Source of the DNA: DATGPD01 sp041398565
GTDB lineage: Bacteria > Planctomycetota > UBA1135 > UBA2386
Assembly (NCBI GenBank): GCA_041398565.1
Contig: JAWKUN010000003.1
Location: 372,001 to 436,000 of the forward strand
DNA: 64,000 bases
Direction of reading: 5' to 3'
Below are positions 25,382 through 34,806 of this stretch, piece by piece (position 1 is the first letter of the stretch; each line of letters starts with the position of its first letter). Below the pieces are notes generated by a model. That model was not told the DNA's origin. It saw only the letters and a program-made list of their open reading frames with translations, and did no database searches. Both the position numbers and the translations under genes were made by a program.

Positions 25382-26716
25382 TCACTTGGACGATGCGCGG
25401 GCGTCGGTGGCCGGCAACGAGTCGTGTGCCGGATCGTTCATGAACGGTGTTTCGCCGGCCAGGCGTCTGCTTGTCGCCTCCACCGCGGCGAACACCCGCA
25501 GCAGGTTCTCGCCGAGCACCTTGCGCACGCCATCCTCGGCGACTCCGCGCTGCAGTAGCCAGTAGGTGATTCGCGGCAGGCCGGCGACGTCGTCGAGGCC
25601 CTTGGGCACGCAGGGGACGCCGTCGAAGTCGCTGCCCAGGCCGACGTGGTCGACTCCGGCGACCTCGATCGCGTGCATGAGGTGCGCGATCAAGCGCTCG
25701 AGATCGGGTGGTGGGGGCGGCTGCAGCTTCTGCTTCAGGTCGGCGAGCGCCGCCTCGCGTTCGGGTGAGGCGGGCGGGAACGTCTTGTCGATGGCCTGCC
25801 GCCGGATCTCGAGCTGGCTGCGGTAGGCGGCCGACAGCTTGCCGTAGTCGTCGTCGAGGAAGCCGCAGTTGTAGTTGATCATCACCACACCGCCGTTCTC
25901 GGCCATCGCCCGCAGCATGTCGTCGGTCACGTTGCGCGGGTGTCCGCACAGAGCGCGGCAGCTGCTGTGCGAGCAGATCAACGGCGCCCGGGTGACGCGC
26001 AGCACGTGCCAGAAGGTCGCGTCGGCGACGTGGCTGACGTCGACCATCATGCCGAGGCGGTTCATCTCCTTGACCACCTTCTCGCCCAGCTGGTTCAGCC
26101 CACCCCACTGCGGCTGCGCCTCGGCGCAGCTGTCGGCGAACTCGTTGTGGTTGGTGTGCGTGAGGGTCATGTAGCGCACCCCGGCGCGGAAGAACTCGCG
26201 CAGCAGGCGCAGGTCGCCTTCGATGGCGTGCCCGCCCTCGATCCCCATCAGCGCGGCGTGCTTGCCCTGCGCCACCGCCGACCGCAAGTCGGCCACACTC
26301 CGGCAGAACTGCATGCGATCGTGGTTCTTGGCCACCGTCAGCATCAGCCCGTCGATCATCGCCAAGGCGCGGTGGGCGCTACCGTTGGCAAGGCTCGCCT
26401 TCTGCGTCTCCTTGCTGGTGAAGTCCTCGTGCCCGTAGTAGTTGGCCGCGACGTAGATCGCGTAGAACTCGGCGTCGAGGCCGGCCTCGGCGATGCGCGG
26501 CAAGTCCACGTGTCCGTCGCTCGCGCGGGGCCCGATGTCGAAGCCCTCGTCCAGGATTCGGCTGGTGGTGTCGGAGTGCGTGTCGACGACGATCGCGTCG
26601 TGGTGCAGGCGCCAGGCCTTGGTCCACAGCGCGGGCTCGTAGCCGGCCGGAGGTGGGGGAGCGTCCTGGGCGGCCAAGGCCGCTACCAGAGCCAGCGGAG
26701 CGAATCGAGCGGACAT
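25382..26716 (-). CDS. Exported M19 (renal dipeptidase-like) metallopeptidase
   Basis: The product has 444 residues with a short signal peptide (MSARFAPLALVAALAAQ). The amidohydrolase-type zinc motifs of family M19 are present: VDTHSDTT at the start of the barrel, IEGGHAIEG, TLTHTNHNEFADS, VDVSHVAD, ICSHSSCRAL and HVGLGSDFDG. This family hydrolyses dipeptides, including those with a D-residue at the C-terminus. The signal peptide places it outside the cytoplasm, where peptidoglycan or dietary peptides could be substrates. It is convergent with the gene ending at 25309 and stands alone. Confidence 0.94.
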   Translation of the reverse strand: MSARFAPLALVAALAAQDAPPPPAGYEPALWTKAWRLHHDAIVVDTHSDTTSRILDEGFDIGPRASDGHVDLPRIAEAGLDAEFYAIYVAANYYGHEDFTSKETQKASLANGSAHRALAMIDGLMLTVAKNHDRMQFCRSVADLRSAVAQGKHAALMGIEGGHAIEGDLRLLREFFRAGVRYMTLTHTNHNEFADSCAEAQPQWGGLNQLGEKVVKEMNRLGMMVDVSHVADATFWHVLRVTRAPLICSHSSCRALCGHPRNVTDDMLRAMAENGGVVMINYNCGFLDDDYGKLSAAYRSQLEIRRQAIDKTFPPASPEREAALADLKQKLQPPPPPDLERLIAHLMHAIEVAGVDHVGLGSDFDGVPCVPKGLDDVAGLPRITYWLLQRGVAEDGVRKVLGENLLRVFAAVEATSRRLAGETPFMNDPAHDSLPATDARASSK

Positions 26717-26856
26717 GTGCGCATCGATTCTGGCGTCGCAGCCGTCGGCGTCACGCGGCCGCTGCAGATTCCGTGGCCGGGGCCCTCTCGATCCCGGCGG
26801 CGACCTCGGACCGGCGTGGCGCTGCCCCGGGACATGGCGTATGCAGGCGGCTTCGG

Positions 26857-27555
26857 ATGCGTCTCTTCGCGATCAGCGACCTGCACCTCTCGCTGGGTGT
26901 CGACAAGCCGATGGACATCTTCGGCGACAACTGGGCCGACCACGAGGCCAAGATGCGGACCCACTGGGACGCGATGGTCGGCGCCGACGACTGGGTCCTG
27001 TGCGGCGGCGACACCTCATGGGGTCTGAGCCTCGAGCAGGCTCGGCCGGACCTCGACTGGTTGGGGGCGCGCCCCGGTCAGAAGGTCCTCATCAAGGGCA
27101 ACCACTGCACGTGGTGGACGTCGCGCAGCAAGGTCGAGAAGGTGCTGCACCCGTCGATTCGCTTGCTGCAGAACGACGCGATCAAGCTTCCCGACGACAC
27201 TGTCGTCGTCGGCACCCGCCTGTGGGATCCTCCCGATGCGCCTTGGGCTGACGACAACGCCGCCAAGGTCTTCGCGCGCGAACTGCAGCGCTTGCAGATG
27301 TCGATCGACGCCGGCTCGCGCCTCGCCGGCCGCCGCACGGTCGCGCTGGTGCACTACCCGCCGCGGTTCAGCGACGGACGCGCGACCGAGGCCGTGCCGA
27401 TGCTGGAACGCGCCGGCGTCAGCTTGTGCGTGTACGGCCATCTGCACGGCAAGGACCTGGCGCGCGGGTTCCAAGGCGAGGCCGGCGGCATCCGCTACTG
27501 CCTGGTGTCGGTCGACAACATCGACTTCCGGCCGGTGCTGATGCCGTCCGATTGA
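26857..27555 (+). CDS. Metallophosphoesterase
   Basis: The product has 232 residues and carries the five calcineurin-like metal-binding blocks: DLHL near residue 8, GGDTSWG, KGNHCTWW, ALVHYPP and YGHLHG. The family hydrolyses phosphoester or pyrophosphate bonds using two metal ions; the substrate is unknown. It closely follows the pattern of small cytosolic metallophosphatases that act on nucleotides or proteins. The frame is open upstream to 26653; the ATG at 26857 begins the conserved core directly. It converges on the threonine synthase gene with a gap of only 16 bp. Confidence 0.93.
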   Translation: MRLFAISDLHLSLGVDKPMDIFGDNWADHEAKMRTHWDAMVGADDWVLCGGDTSWGLSLEQARPDLDWLGARPGQKVLIKGNHCTWWTSRSKVEKVLHPSIRLLQNDAIKLPDDTVVVGTRLWDPPDAPWADDNAAKVFARELQRLQMSIDAGSRLAGRRTVALVHYPPRFSDGRATEAVPMLERAGVSLCVYGHLHGKDLARGFQGEAGGIRYCLVSVDNIDFRPVLMPSD

Positions 27556-27571
27556 AGCGCCGCGTACGGAG

Positions 27572-28789
27572 TCATCGCGCCAGCGTGTCCCAGTCGAGCG
27601 CGTCGCGGTCCAGGCTGGGCAGCTCCACCGCCAGGGCCTCGACGTACTTCTGCGCTGCACCGGTGTTGAACAGCACCACTCGATCGCTCGGGGAGACGAA
27701 GCCGCGGGTCAGGCCCCGAGCGAGCACGTCGATGCACGCGGCGGCCTCGGGACACAAAGCGATCCCTTCGAGGCTCGAGGCCAGGTGCGCCCACTCGCAC
27801 AGCCGAGCCTCCTCGGCCGCCACCGCCCGGCCGCCCGAGGCTCGCACCGCATCGAGGACCATGAAGTCGCCCAGCGCCTTGGGCACGCGCAGCCCCGACG
27901 CGACCGTGTGCGCGCCGTCGACCTCGTCCGCGAAGCGCGCGCCCGCGTCGAAGGCGCGTGGCAGCGGTGCACATCCCGCGGACTGACAGGCGAACATCCG
28001 GGGTTTCGTCGGTGTCTCGAGCCAACCCAGCTCATCGAGTTCGGCGAACGCCTTCCACATGCCGATCAGGCCGGTGCCCCCGCCCGTGGGGTAGAGCACG
28101 ACGTCGGGCAGCGCCCAGTGCATCTGCTCTGCCAGCTCGAGTCCCATGGTCTTCTTGCCCTCGATGCGGTAAGGCTCGCGCAAGGTGCTCATGTCGAACC
28201 AGCCCACCCGTTCGCGGCCCTGGCGGACGATGGCGCCGCAGTGGTGGATCAGCCCGTCCACCAACCAGGCGCGGGCGCCGTAGTGTGCGACCTCGATCTG
28301 ATTGACGATGGGCGTGTCCTTCGGCATGAACACGTCGCATCGCAGGCCGGCGCGCGCGGCGTAAGCGGCGAGGGCGCCGCCGGCGTTGCCTGCGGTCGGC
28401 ACGGCTACCCGCTGCACGCCGAAGCGCTTGGCCATGGTGACTGCCATCGCCATGCCGCGCGCCTTGAACGACCCTGTCGGCAATGTCGATTCGTCCTTGA
28501 CCCACAGCTCCGCGATGCCCAGGCGGGCGCCGAGGCGCGGGCAGCGCAGCAGCGGCGTCACGTGTTCGCCCAGGCTGACCACCTCGGTGCCGTCGTCGAG
28601 GGGTAGCAGCTCGCGGTAGCGCCACATGTCCCAGGCGCGGCCGTCGAGGTCGCTCCGGCGCACGGCTCCTCGCACGGCGCCGAGGTCGTAGCGCACCAGC
28701 AGGGGGCGGTCGGCGTGGGTCGTCTGCAGCGAGCCGGCGTCCAGGTGGGTGCCGTCGAGCGCCGACTCCAGGTGGGTGACGAACGTCAT
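27572..28789 (-). CDS. thrC: Threonine synthase
   Basis: This PLP enzyme converts O-phosphohomoserine to threonine. The product has 405 residues. The PLP lysine sits in STLPTGSFKARGM; the phosphate-binding and dimer motifs AGNAGGALAAYAARAG and YPTGGGTGLIG are present, with MFACQSAGC later and FNTGAAQKY near the end. The N-terminal region suits the plant/archaeal-type (class II-like long) threonine synthase; a PLP-dependent lyase of the same fold type cannot be excluded. Start 28789 follows the family start (MTFVTHLESAL); the frame extends upstream to 28849. No other threonine biosynthesis gene is nearby. Confidence 0.88.
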   Translation of the reverse strand: MTFVTHLESALDGTHLDAGSLQTTHADRPLLVRYDLGAVRGAVRRSDLDGRAWDMWRYRELLPLDDGTEVVSLGEHVTPLLRCPRLGARLGIAELWVKDESTLPTGSFKARGMAMAVTMAKRFGVQRVAVPTAGNAGGALAAYAARAGLRCDVFMPKDTPIVNQIEVAHYGARAWLVDGLIHHCGAIVRQGRERVGWFDMSTLREPYRIEGKKTMGLELAEQMHWALPDVVLYPTGGGTGLIGMWKAFAELDELGWLETPTKPRMFACQSAGCAPLPRAFDAGARFADEVDGAHTVASGLRVPKALGDFMVLDAVRASGGRAVAAEEARLCEWAHLASSLEGIALCPEAAACIDVLARGLTRGFVSPSDRVVLFNTGAAQKYVEALAVELPSLDRDALDWDTLAR

Positions 28790-28890
28790 GCGGGCATCGT
28801 GACGCGGCGCGCCGGGCGCGGCCACTGGCAAGCCGACCGGCCGCTGCACCGGCGCGGAAGCGGATCGAGGCCGCGGCGACAGACTTCGTG

Positions 28891-28935
28891 TCGGGGGCTT
28901 TCCGTGCCGCGGGCGTGGCGCGAATCTGACGGCCC
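28891..28935 (+). repeat. Structured intergenic repeat, partial copy H
   Basis: The stretch TCGGGGGCTTTCCGTGCCGC (28891-28910), then GGGCGTGGCGCGAATCTGACG, matches the start of the right half of copies B and D (GGGGGCTTCC..GCTGC..TGGCGAATCTG). The rest of the element is absent or too diverged to see. It ends directly before the ATG at 28936. Sequence evidence is short, so confidence is moderate. Confidence 0.4.
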
Positions 28936-29667
28936 ATGACGACGAGTTCCCCTCCGCGCGCCCGGCGACGGCGACGGTGGCTGCGCCGCCTGGCGCGGGG
29001 CGCGCTGGGCGTCGTCGCCGCGGTCGCCCTCTACGTCGCCGGCTTCTGGCTGATCGGCTTGATCCCGATCAACACCGGCCGGGTGCCGCCGGCGGCGGGG
29101 ATCGACATCTGGGTCATTCACCGCGGCGTGCACGTCGACTTCGTGGTGCCGCTGCGCAGCGACGTGTTCGACTGGACCGAGGAGATCGACGTCGCCGACT
29201 TCGACCGGCCGACGCCGGGTGCGACGCATCTCATCGTCGGTTGGGGCTCCCGGGGCTTCTACCTCGAAACGATGCACTGGAGCGACTTGCGGCCCTCCAC
29301 GGCGCTGCGTGCGGTCTCCTACCTCGGCGGCTCGGCCCTGCACCTCGAGCTGATGTTGGAGCCGGCGACGACCGACAACCAGCGACGCCTCGTGCTGACG
29401 CGCGACGAGTACCACGATCTCGTCCGCTACATTCGCGCCGCGTTCGCGCGGGGTGGAGACGGCCGTGTGCAGGTCATCGCCGGCTTCCACTACGCCGACG
29501 AAGCCAATCCCGGTCACGACGCCTTCTACGAAGCGGTCGGCCGCTACGGCCTGTTCCACACCTGCAACACCTGGGTGAACGAGGGACTACGGCGCATCGG
29601 CGTGCGGGCCGCGCTGTGGGCGGTCTTCGGCTCGAGCGTCATCCGCCACGTGCCGGCGCCACCCTGA
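28936..29667 (+). CDS. DUF2459 (TIGR02117-type) membrane-associated protein
   Basis: The product has 243 residues with a basic N-terminus and one hydrophobic segment (about residues 24-48). The rest matches the TIGR02117/DUF2459 pattern: IDIWVIHRGVHVDFVVPL, HLIVGWGSRGFYLET, LRAVSYLGGSALHLEL, a FYEAVGRYGLFHTCNTWVN block with the conserved Cys-Asn-Thr-Trp, and LRRIGVRAALW. The family is exported or membrane-bound and its function is not established; the Cys and His pattern suggests a hydrolase-like (NlpC-type) fold. It is convergent with the acyl-AMP ligase gene with a 16-bp gap. Confidence 0.88.
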   Translation: MTTSSPPRARRRRRWLRRLARGALGVVAAVALYVAGFWLIGLIPINTGRVPPAAGIDIWVIHRGVHVDFVVPLRSDVFDWTEEIDVADFDRPTPGATHLIVGWGSRGFYLETMHWSDLRPSTALRAVSYLGGSALHLELMLEPATTDNQRRLVLTRDEYHDLVRYIRAAFARGGDGRVQVIAGFHYADEANPGHDAFYEAVGRYGLFHTCNTWVNEGLRRIGVRAALWAVFGSSVIRHVPAPP

Positions 29668-29683
29668 GCTGCAAGGGCTGCGA

Positions 29684-31123
29684 TCAGGAAGTCGCACCCG
29701 GCTGCGTCGGGCTGCCGCGCAGGCGGGCGTGGTCGAGCTTGCCGCGCTCGGTGCGCGGAATCTCCGGCACCACCGACACGAGCTTGGGCACCTTGTGTGC
29801 CGCCAGCTGTTTGGCGCAATGGTCGCGCACCGTGCGCGGCGTCACCGCCACGTCGGGCCTCACGACGATGACGGCGTGACAGACCTCGGTGGCTCGGTCC
29901 TCGAGCGTCTCGCCGAAGACCACCACGTCCTCGACTCCCGGGATCTGGGCGACCACGTCCTCGATCTCGCCGGGGTACACTTTGCGGCCACCGACGTTCA
30001 CCACGTCGCTGCGCCGTCCCAGTAGGCGCACTTCGTTGGTGGTCGGGTCGATCGCTGCGCAGTCGGCGGTGCGGAAACGACCCGCGCGCAGCGCGTCGTC
30101 GCCAGGATCGGGAACGTAGCCGGTGGCCACCGCGGGCGAGTGCACGGCGAGGATGCCGTCGTCCGCCAGTTCGAGCCGCACGCCGTCGATCGGCGTGCCG
30201 ACGGACCCACGTTCGGCGGCACTGCCGGTGCGGTCGTAGGAGATCCCGCCGCATTCGCTGCTGCCGTAGAAGGTGTGCACCGGGCGCGCGAATCGGGCGC
30301 GGAAGGCGCGCGCCGCGGCGGTGCTCAGCGGTGCTCCCGCGGAGATGATCAGGCGCAGCTTCGGTGGCAGCGACCGGATCGTCAGACGCAGCAACGTCTG
30401 GAGGAACACCGGCACGGCGGGGAATACCGTGGCGTCGGCGCGCGCGGCCGCTGCCAATGTGGCGACCGGGTTGAGCGCGTCGGCGACGACGAGTTCATTG
30501 CCGTTCGCCAACGCCGGCAGCGTCAGGTTGCCGAGGCCGTAGCTGAATGACATCGGCACCGTGGCCAGCAGGCGGTCGTGCGGCGGAATGTCCATGGTGC
30601 GCGCGATCTGTGCGCAGTCGGCGAGCAGGGCCTGCGAGGTGAACGCGGCGGCACGCGGGCGTCCGGTCGAGCCGGAGGTCAGCTTCAGCACGGTCGTCCC
30701 CGTGGGCGCCACGCACTCCACGGCGTCGGTCAGGGGGCACAGGGCGAACGGGGCGCGTGGCGGCGGCCACGCCGAGCAGGACAGGAGGGCCGCCGCGCCC
30801 AGGTGCGCTGCCGCCGTCGGGCCCTCGCGCTGCGCGGCCTCCGCGTCGAGCAGGAGAACCGGATGGCGTGCGAGGAGGCAGCCGAGCAGACCGGCGAGGA
30901 AGCCGGGGCCGTTCGGCGCGGCGAGGGCGACGGTGGCGCCCGCTGGCAGCCGCGCGTGCCCGAGGCGGGACGCGGCAGCGTGCGCCAGGGCCTCGATGTC
31001 TCTCCGGGTGGCGGTCCGCTCGTCTTGGCGCACGCACACGGCATCGGGTTCGCGCGCGAGTAGCCCCTGGAACGCGCGGACGATCGGATCGTCGACTCCT
31101 GCGGCAGCGGGCCTAGGGTTCAC
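29684..31123 (-). CDS. AMP-dependent acyl-CoA/acyl-ACP ligase
   Basis: The product has 479 residues and shows the ANL-family blocks in order: LKLTSGSTGRPRAAAF (ATP loop), a mid-domain TVPMSFSYGLGNLTLPAL, FYGSSECGGISYDR, GRFRTADCA (the Asp-containing linker block), GRRSDVVNVGGRKVYPGEIE and IPRTERGKLD with the C-terminal lysine. The enzyme activates a carboxylic acid as acyl-AMP and loads it on CoA or a carrier protein. The start is a GTG at 31123 that overlaps the stop of the hot-dog gene by four bases, so the two work together. The N-terminal adenylation domain is short compared with fatty-acyl-CoA ligases, which suits acyl-ACP or aryl-acid loading. The true substrate is unknown. Confidence 0.88.
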   Translation of the reverse strand: MNPRPAAAGVDDPIVRAFQGLLAREPDAVCVRQDERTATRRDIEALAHAAASRLGHARLPAGATVALAAPNGPGFLAGLLGCLLARHPVLLLDAEAAQREGPTAAAHLGAAALLSCSAWPPPRAPFALCPLTDAVECVAPTGTTVLKLTSGSTGRPRAAAFTSQALLADCAQIARTMDIPPHDRLLATVPMSFSYGLGNLTLPALANGNELVVADALNPVATLAAAARADATVFPAVPVFLQTLLRLTIRSLPPKLRLIISAGAPLSTAAARAFRARFARPVHTFYGSSECGGISYDRTGSAAERGSVGTPIDGVRLELADDGILAVHSPAVATGYVPDPGDDALRAGRFRTADCAAIDPTTNEVRLLGRRSDVVNVGGRKVYPGEIEDVVAQIPGVEDVVVFGETLEDRATEVCHAVIVVRPDVAVTPRTVRDHCAKQLAAHKVPKLVSVVPEIPRTERGKLDHARLRGSPTQPGATS

Positions 31124-31962
31124 GTCGGTGGTTCTGGAGGCAGCGTCCACACGCTCAACTCGGCGTGGAAGAGCTCTGCGTCGGCAGCGGTGACCGAGGC
31201 AGCATAGATGGCCAGCGGACCGGAACCGCCGGTTCTTTGCACGCACACCGTGAAGTCGGGGTCGCGAGGCAGGTCGGCGACCAGTCGGGCGCGCTTGACA
31301 CCGACCAGATAGCCGGGGCGCGGGCCGAGAGCGATGCCTGCCTGAGGTGCGGCGGCCAGGCCCATGTGTGCGGCCGCCGCCTGTGCCGCGGCCTCGACGA
31401 GCGCAGCGCTGGCCCACGTGCCCCGCGCGTAGGGGCTGTCTGCGGGCAGGCGGGCGCCCACCTGCAGACGTTCGCCGGCTCGGCACGGGACGTCGCGGAG
31501 AAGCATGGCCTCCGGACCGTGCGGCAGGAGCGCCGAGAGTGGCACCGGCGGCGCGACGTCGATGTCGCCCCCGACACTGCAGGAGTCGCGTCCGTGGGCC
31601 GGCTCTCCACCACCGCACCGCAGGGCCCCCTGGGCGAGGACACCTTGCGGGTCGGCGAGACAGAAGGTCGCCGAGTCGGCCGTGGTCTCGAGACGCAAGT
31701 CGAAACGAGCACCCGGTTCCACGAGGCGCTGGAAACGAACGCGGTCGAGGACGACTGCGGTCGCGTTCCGGATCTCTGCGACCTGCTGCAGGGTGAGCTG
31801 CAGCAACGCGGCACCCGGGACGATCGGTCGGCGCGGGAAGTGACCGTCGAAGAACGCCAGGTCGTCAGGCACCGTGATGCGCCAGCCGTCAGACGAGCGT
31901 GCGACCAGGAAGGAGGACAACTGCAGGACGATCACCGATCGCGGCCGGCAGAGCAAGGACAC
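31120..31962 (-). CDS. Double hot-dog protein, ApeI-like plus ApeP-like
   Basis: The product has 280 residues and holds two hot-dog domains. The first (about 10-120) matches FabZ/ApeI-type dehydratases, with FFDGHFPRRPIVPGAALLQL and the catalytic His at residue 41. The second (about 140-275) matches ApeP-type 3-hydroxyacyl-ACP dehydratases (LSALLPHGPEAMLLRDV, then ALVEAAAQAAAAHMGL). In aryl polyene loci these functions are separate genes. The overlap with the acyl-AMP ligase gene suggests that the pair makes or modifies an ACP-bound acyl chain. Start is GTG at 31962; a GTG at 31935 is an alternative. No ketosynthase or ACP gene is in the window. Confidence 0.82.
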   Translation of the reverse strand: MSLLCRPRSVIVLQLSSFLVARSSDGWRITVPDDLAFFDGHFPRRPIVPGAALLQLTLQQVAEIRNATAVVLDRVRFQRLVEPGARFDLRLETTADSATFCLADPQGVLAQGALRCGGGEPAHGRDSCSVGGDIDVAPPVPLSALLPHGPEAMLLRDVPCRAGERLQVGARLPADSPYARGTWASAALVEAAAQAAAAHMGLAAAPQAGIALGPRPGYLVGVKRARLVADLPRDPDFTVCVQRTGGSGPLAIYAASVTAADAELFHAELSVWTLPPEPPT

Positions 31963-32134
31963 GACGGCCGGTCGACGCGCGTCCAGCCGCGCGTTGGTGT
32001 CGCCGAACCGGCAAACCTCGATCCGCGCACTTCGGCGCGGGGCACCTCCGCGCCGATACCGCCAGCGGAGAGGTCAACGCGCGGTCCAGGTCCTTCGACC
32101 TCGCGCCGCCGGCCATCGCTGGAGCGATCGGAAC

Positions 32135-34489
32135 ATGAAGCTGCGTACTCGTCTTACGGCTGTGATGTTGGGCTGCGGTCTGCTGCCCCTGCTCGTCACT
32201 TCTGGCATCAATCGCCACTTGGGTCAGTCCGTGGCCACGTCGATCGAGACGGCTGGCGCCCGCGCGGTCGAGAGCCAGGCCCAGAAGACGCTCCTCGCCC
32301 TGCGCTCCGCCCGGCGGGAGGGGTTGGTTGGCTTCTTCGAGCACGCGCAGGAGGAACTGACCGCGCTCGCGCGCAACCCGCTGGTCATCGACGCTGCACG
32401 CGGCTTCAGCGAGCACATCGCGTCGATCGCCGGCGATGGCGGCGAAGACGCGCCTGCCCTCGGCAAGATGCGCGACGCGCTGCGCTCGTACTACGCCGGC
32501 GACTTCGCCCGTGAATGGGCGCGCCGGCTGCCCGGCCGGCCGGCGCCGAACGAACGCCTGCTGGCAGGGCTCGACGACGTGGCCGTGGCGGCGCAGTACC
32601 AGTTCGTCCAGAAGAACCCCAATCCGCTGGGCCAGAAGCACCTGCTCGACCGCCCGGCCGATCCTTCGGCCTACGCCGACCTGCACGCCAAGGTGCAGCC
32701 GCTCCTGCGCGAGTTCCTGGCGGAGAACGAGCACTACTACGACATCTTCATCATCGACGAGCAGACGGCGCGCGTCGTGTACACGACGTTCAAGGAGCTC
32801 GACTTCGCCGTCCCGCTCGACCGCAGCCCGATCGGCGCGTCGGGGCTCGGCGAAGTGTTCCGCAAGGCGCAGCGGTTGGGGCGCGGTCAGGTCGCCCTCG
32901 TCGACTACCAGCCCTACGCGCCGTCGTACGACGACCCGGCCAACTTCGTGGCCTGTCGTATCTTCGACGGCGAGCGCAGTGCCGGCGTGCTGGCGTTCCA
33001 GGTGTCGATCGAGGCGCTCGGCCACGTCGTCGCCAACCGCGACGGCATGGGGCAGACCGGCGAGGCCCTGGTGGTGGGGGGTGACCGCCTGGTGCGCAAC
33101 GACTCCTTCCGCAGCCCCGAGAAGCACAGCGTCAAGGCGGCGTTCGCGCGACCCGAGGCCGGACGCATCGCCATCCCCGAGGTCGACGCGGCGCTGGACG
33201 GCAACAAGGAGTTCTACGGTGAGATCACCGACCAGATCGGCAACAAGGCCCTCGCCAGCGTCGTGCCGGTCGACATTCTCGGCCTGCGCTGGTGCCTGGT
33301 CACCAAGATGGACACGGCGGAGGTCCTCGCCGACGCCCACGCGCTGCACGACGTCGCCGAAGCGGCCGGACACCGATCGCTCGTCTGGGCCATCTGGATC
33401 GCGATCGTCGCCGGCCTGGCCGTGTTGGGCGTGGCCTGGTTCTTCACGCGTCAGGTCACCAAGCCGATCGCGCGCATGGTGTCGGCGTTGTCCGACATGG
33501 CCCAGGGCGACGGCGACCTGACCCAGCGGTTGGACGCTTCGCGCCGGGACGAACTCGGCGAGGTCGCCGGTTGGTTCAACACGTTCGTCGAGAAGCTGCA
33601 GGCGATGATCCGGCAGATCGGTTGCGACGTGGCTCGGTTGAGCGAGTCCGCGGTGGAGCTGCTGACCACGGCCACCGGCCTGACCGACGGCGCCACCGTC
33701 ACGCGTGGTCAGGCGACTCAGGTGGCCGCGGCTGCCGAGGAGCTGACCACCAACATCAGCAGCGTGAGCGTGTCGAGCGACTCCATGACGTCGACGGTAC
33801 GCACGGTGGCGGCGGCGCTCGAGCAGATGACGGCCAGCATCGCCGAGGTCGCCAAGAGCGCCGACAACGCCGCGACGGTGGCCGAGCAGGCCGCCGAGTT
33901 GACGCGGGCCAGCAGCCAGCGCATCGACGTCCTCGGTTCGGCGGCCAAAGAGATCGGCAAGGTCATCGAGGCGATCCAGGACATCGCCGAGCAGACCAAC
34001 CTGCTGGCGCTCAACGCCACCATCGAGGCGGCGCGGGCGGGCGAGGCCGGCAGCGGCTTCTCGGTGGTGGCCAGCGAGGTCAAGGACCTGGCGCGGCAGA
34101 CCGCGGAGGCGACCCAGGACATCCGCCAGCGCATCGAGCGCATCCAGGCCAGCACCGGCGAGACCGTGCAGGCGATCGCGCAGATCGACCAGGTGATCGT
34201 CAAGGTCACCGACGCGTCGCGCGCCATCGCCACCGCCGTCAGCGAGCAGCGCTCGGCGACGCAGGAGATCTCGCAGAACCTGAGCCAGGCCACGCGCACC
34301 GTCGAGACGGTGAGCAAGAGCGTCAGCGAGAGCTTGCTGGCGAGCGAGCAGATCACGGCGAGCATCACCAGCGTCGACAACAGCGCCGACACCACCGCGC
34401 GTGGTGCCATGCAGACCAAGACCGCCGGCGAGTCGCTCACCGAACTGGCGTCCGCACTGACCGGCATGGTGAACCAGTTCAGGGTCTGA
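32135..34489 (+). CDS. Methyl-accepting chemotaxis protein with large periplasmic sensor
   Basis: The product has 784 residues. A first membrane helix lies near residues 8-25, then a sensor domain of nearly 390 residues that looks like a double Cache fold (YDIFIIDEQTARVVYTTFKEL and DGMGQTGEALVVGGDRLVRN are typical). The second helix is near 415-438, followed by a HAMP domain and the signalling domain with hairpin tip EQTNLLALNATIEAARAGEA. It should form trimers of dimers with CheA and CheW encoded downstream. Start 32135 begins the first membrane helix. The ligand is unknown. The signalling tip is almost identical at the DNA level to that of the convergent receptor gene. Confidence 0.94.
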   Translation: MKLRTRLTAVMLGCGLLPLLVTSGINRHLGQSVATSIETAGARAVESQAQKTLLALRSARREGLVGFFEHAQEELTALARNPLVIDAARGFSEHIASIAGDGGEDAPALGKMRDALRSYYAGDFAREWARRLPGRPAPNERLLAGLDDVAVAAQYQFVQKNPNPLGQKHLLDRPADPSAYADLHAKVQPLLREFLAENEHYYDIFIIDEQTARVVYTTFKELDFAVPLDRSPIGASGLGEVFRKAQRLGRGQVALVDYQPYAPSYDDPANFVACRIFDGERSAGVLAFQVSIEALGHVVANRDGMGQTGEALVVGGDRLVRNDSFRSPEKHSVKAAFARPEAGRIAIPEVDAALDGNKEFYGEITDQIGNKALASVVPVDILGLRWCLVTKMDTAEVLADAHALHDVAEAAGHRSLVWAIWIAIVAGLAVLGVAWFFTRQVTKPIARMVSALSDMAQGDGDLTQRLDASRRDELGEVAGWFNTFVEKLQAMIRQIGCDVARLSESAVELLTTATGLTDGATVTRGQATQVAAAAEELTTNISSVSVSSDSMTSTVRTVAAALEQMTASIAEVAKSADNAATVAEQAAELTRASSQRIDVLGSAAKEIGKVIEAIQDIAEQTNLLALNATIEAARAGEAGSGFSVVASEVKDLARQTAEATQDIRQRIERIQASTGETVQAIAQIDQVIVKVTDASRAIATAVSEQRSATQEISQNLSQATRTVETVSKSVSESLLASEQITASITSVDNSADTTARGAMQTKTAGESLTELASALTGMVNQFRV

Positions 34490-34806
34490 GAGGCGACCGT
34501 CCACGGCTCGGGCGGTGAGGCCCGCCGCGCGGCCTCGCGACCCGTGGTCTTGCCCTGTCGCCGTTCTCGGTGGCTCTGCGGCGTGTGGCCGCCGGTCGGC
34601 CGCCGGTCGACGGAGCGGGAGGTCCGGTGGCGCGATCGGCCACCACGCGCGGTGGGCGCGCTTGCGCCGGCTCCCAGCACTTTCGGGCGAGGCTTCTCGG
34701 CGGCTCGGCTTGGAGCCTCTCCCCGGGTTGGCCGGGAGGGGTCGCCGATCTGCCAAGGAGGCCGGCTTCGCCAGCGGTTGCCTTGCGACCGCGAGCCCTT
34801 CGGGCT
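34490..34806. terminator. Gap between convergent chemoreceptor genes with hairpins
   Basis: No gene is seen here. GAGGCC (34517-34522) pairs with GGCCTC (34531-34536), 28 bases after the plus-strand stop. AGCCC (34794-34798) pairs with GGGCT (34802-34806) right after the minus-strand stop. An eleven-base direct repeat (GGCCGCCGGTC twice) lies near 34588-34610. The hairpins may end the two transcripts. The rest looks unstructured. Confidence 0.35.

Noticed and set aside
26753..26776. A short match to the centre of the dispersed repeat (ACGCGGCC..CTGCAGATT)
   Set aside because: Only about twenty bases agree and no paired stem is visible, so this could be chance in GC-rich sequence.
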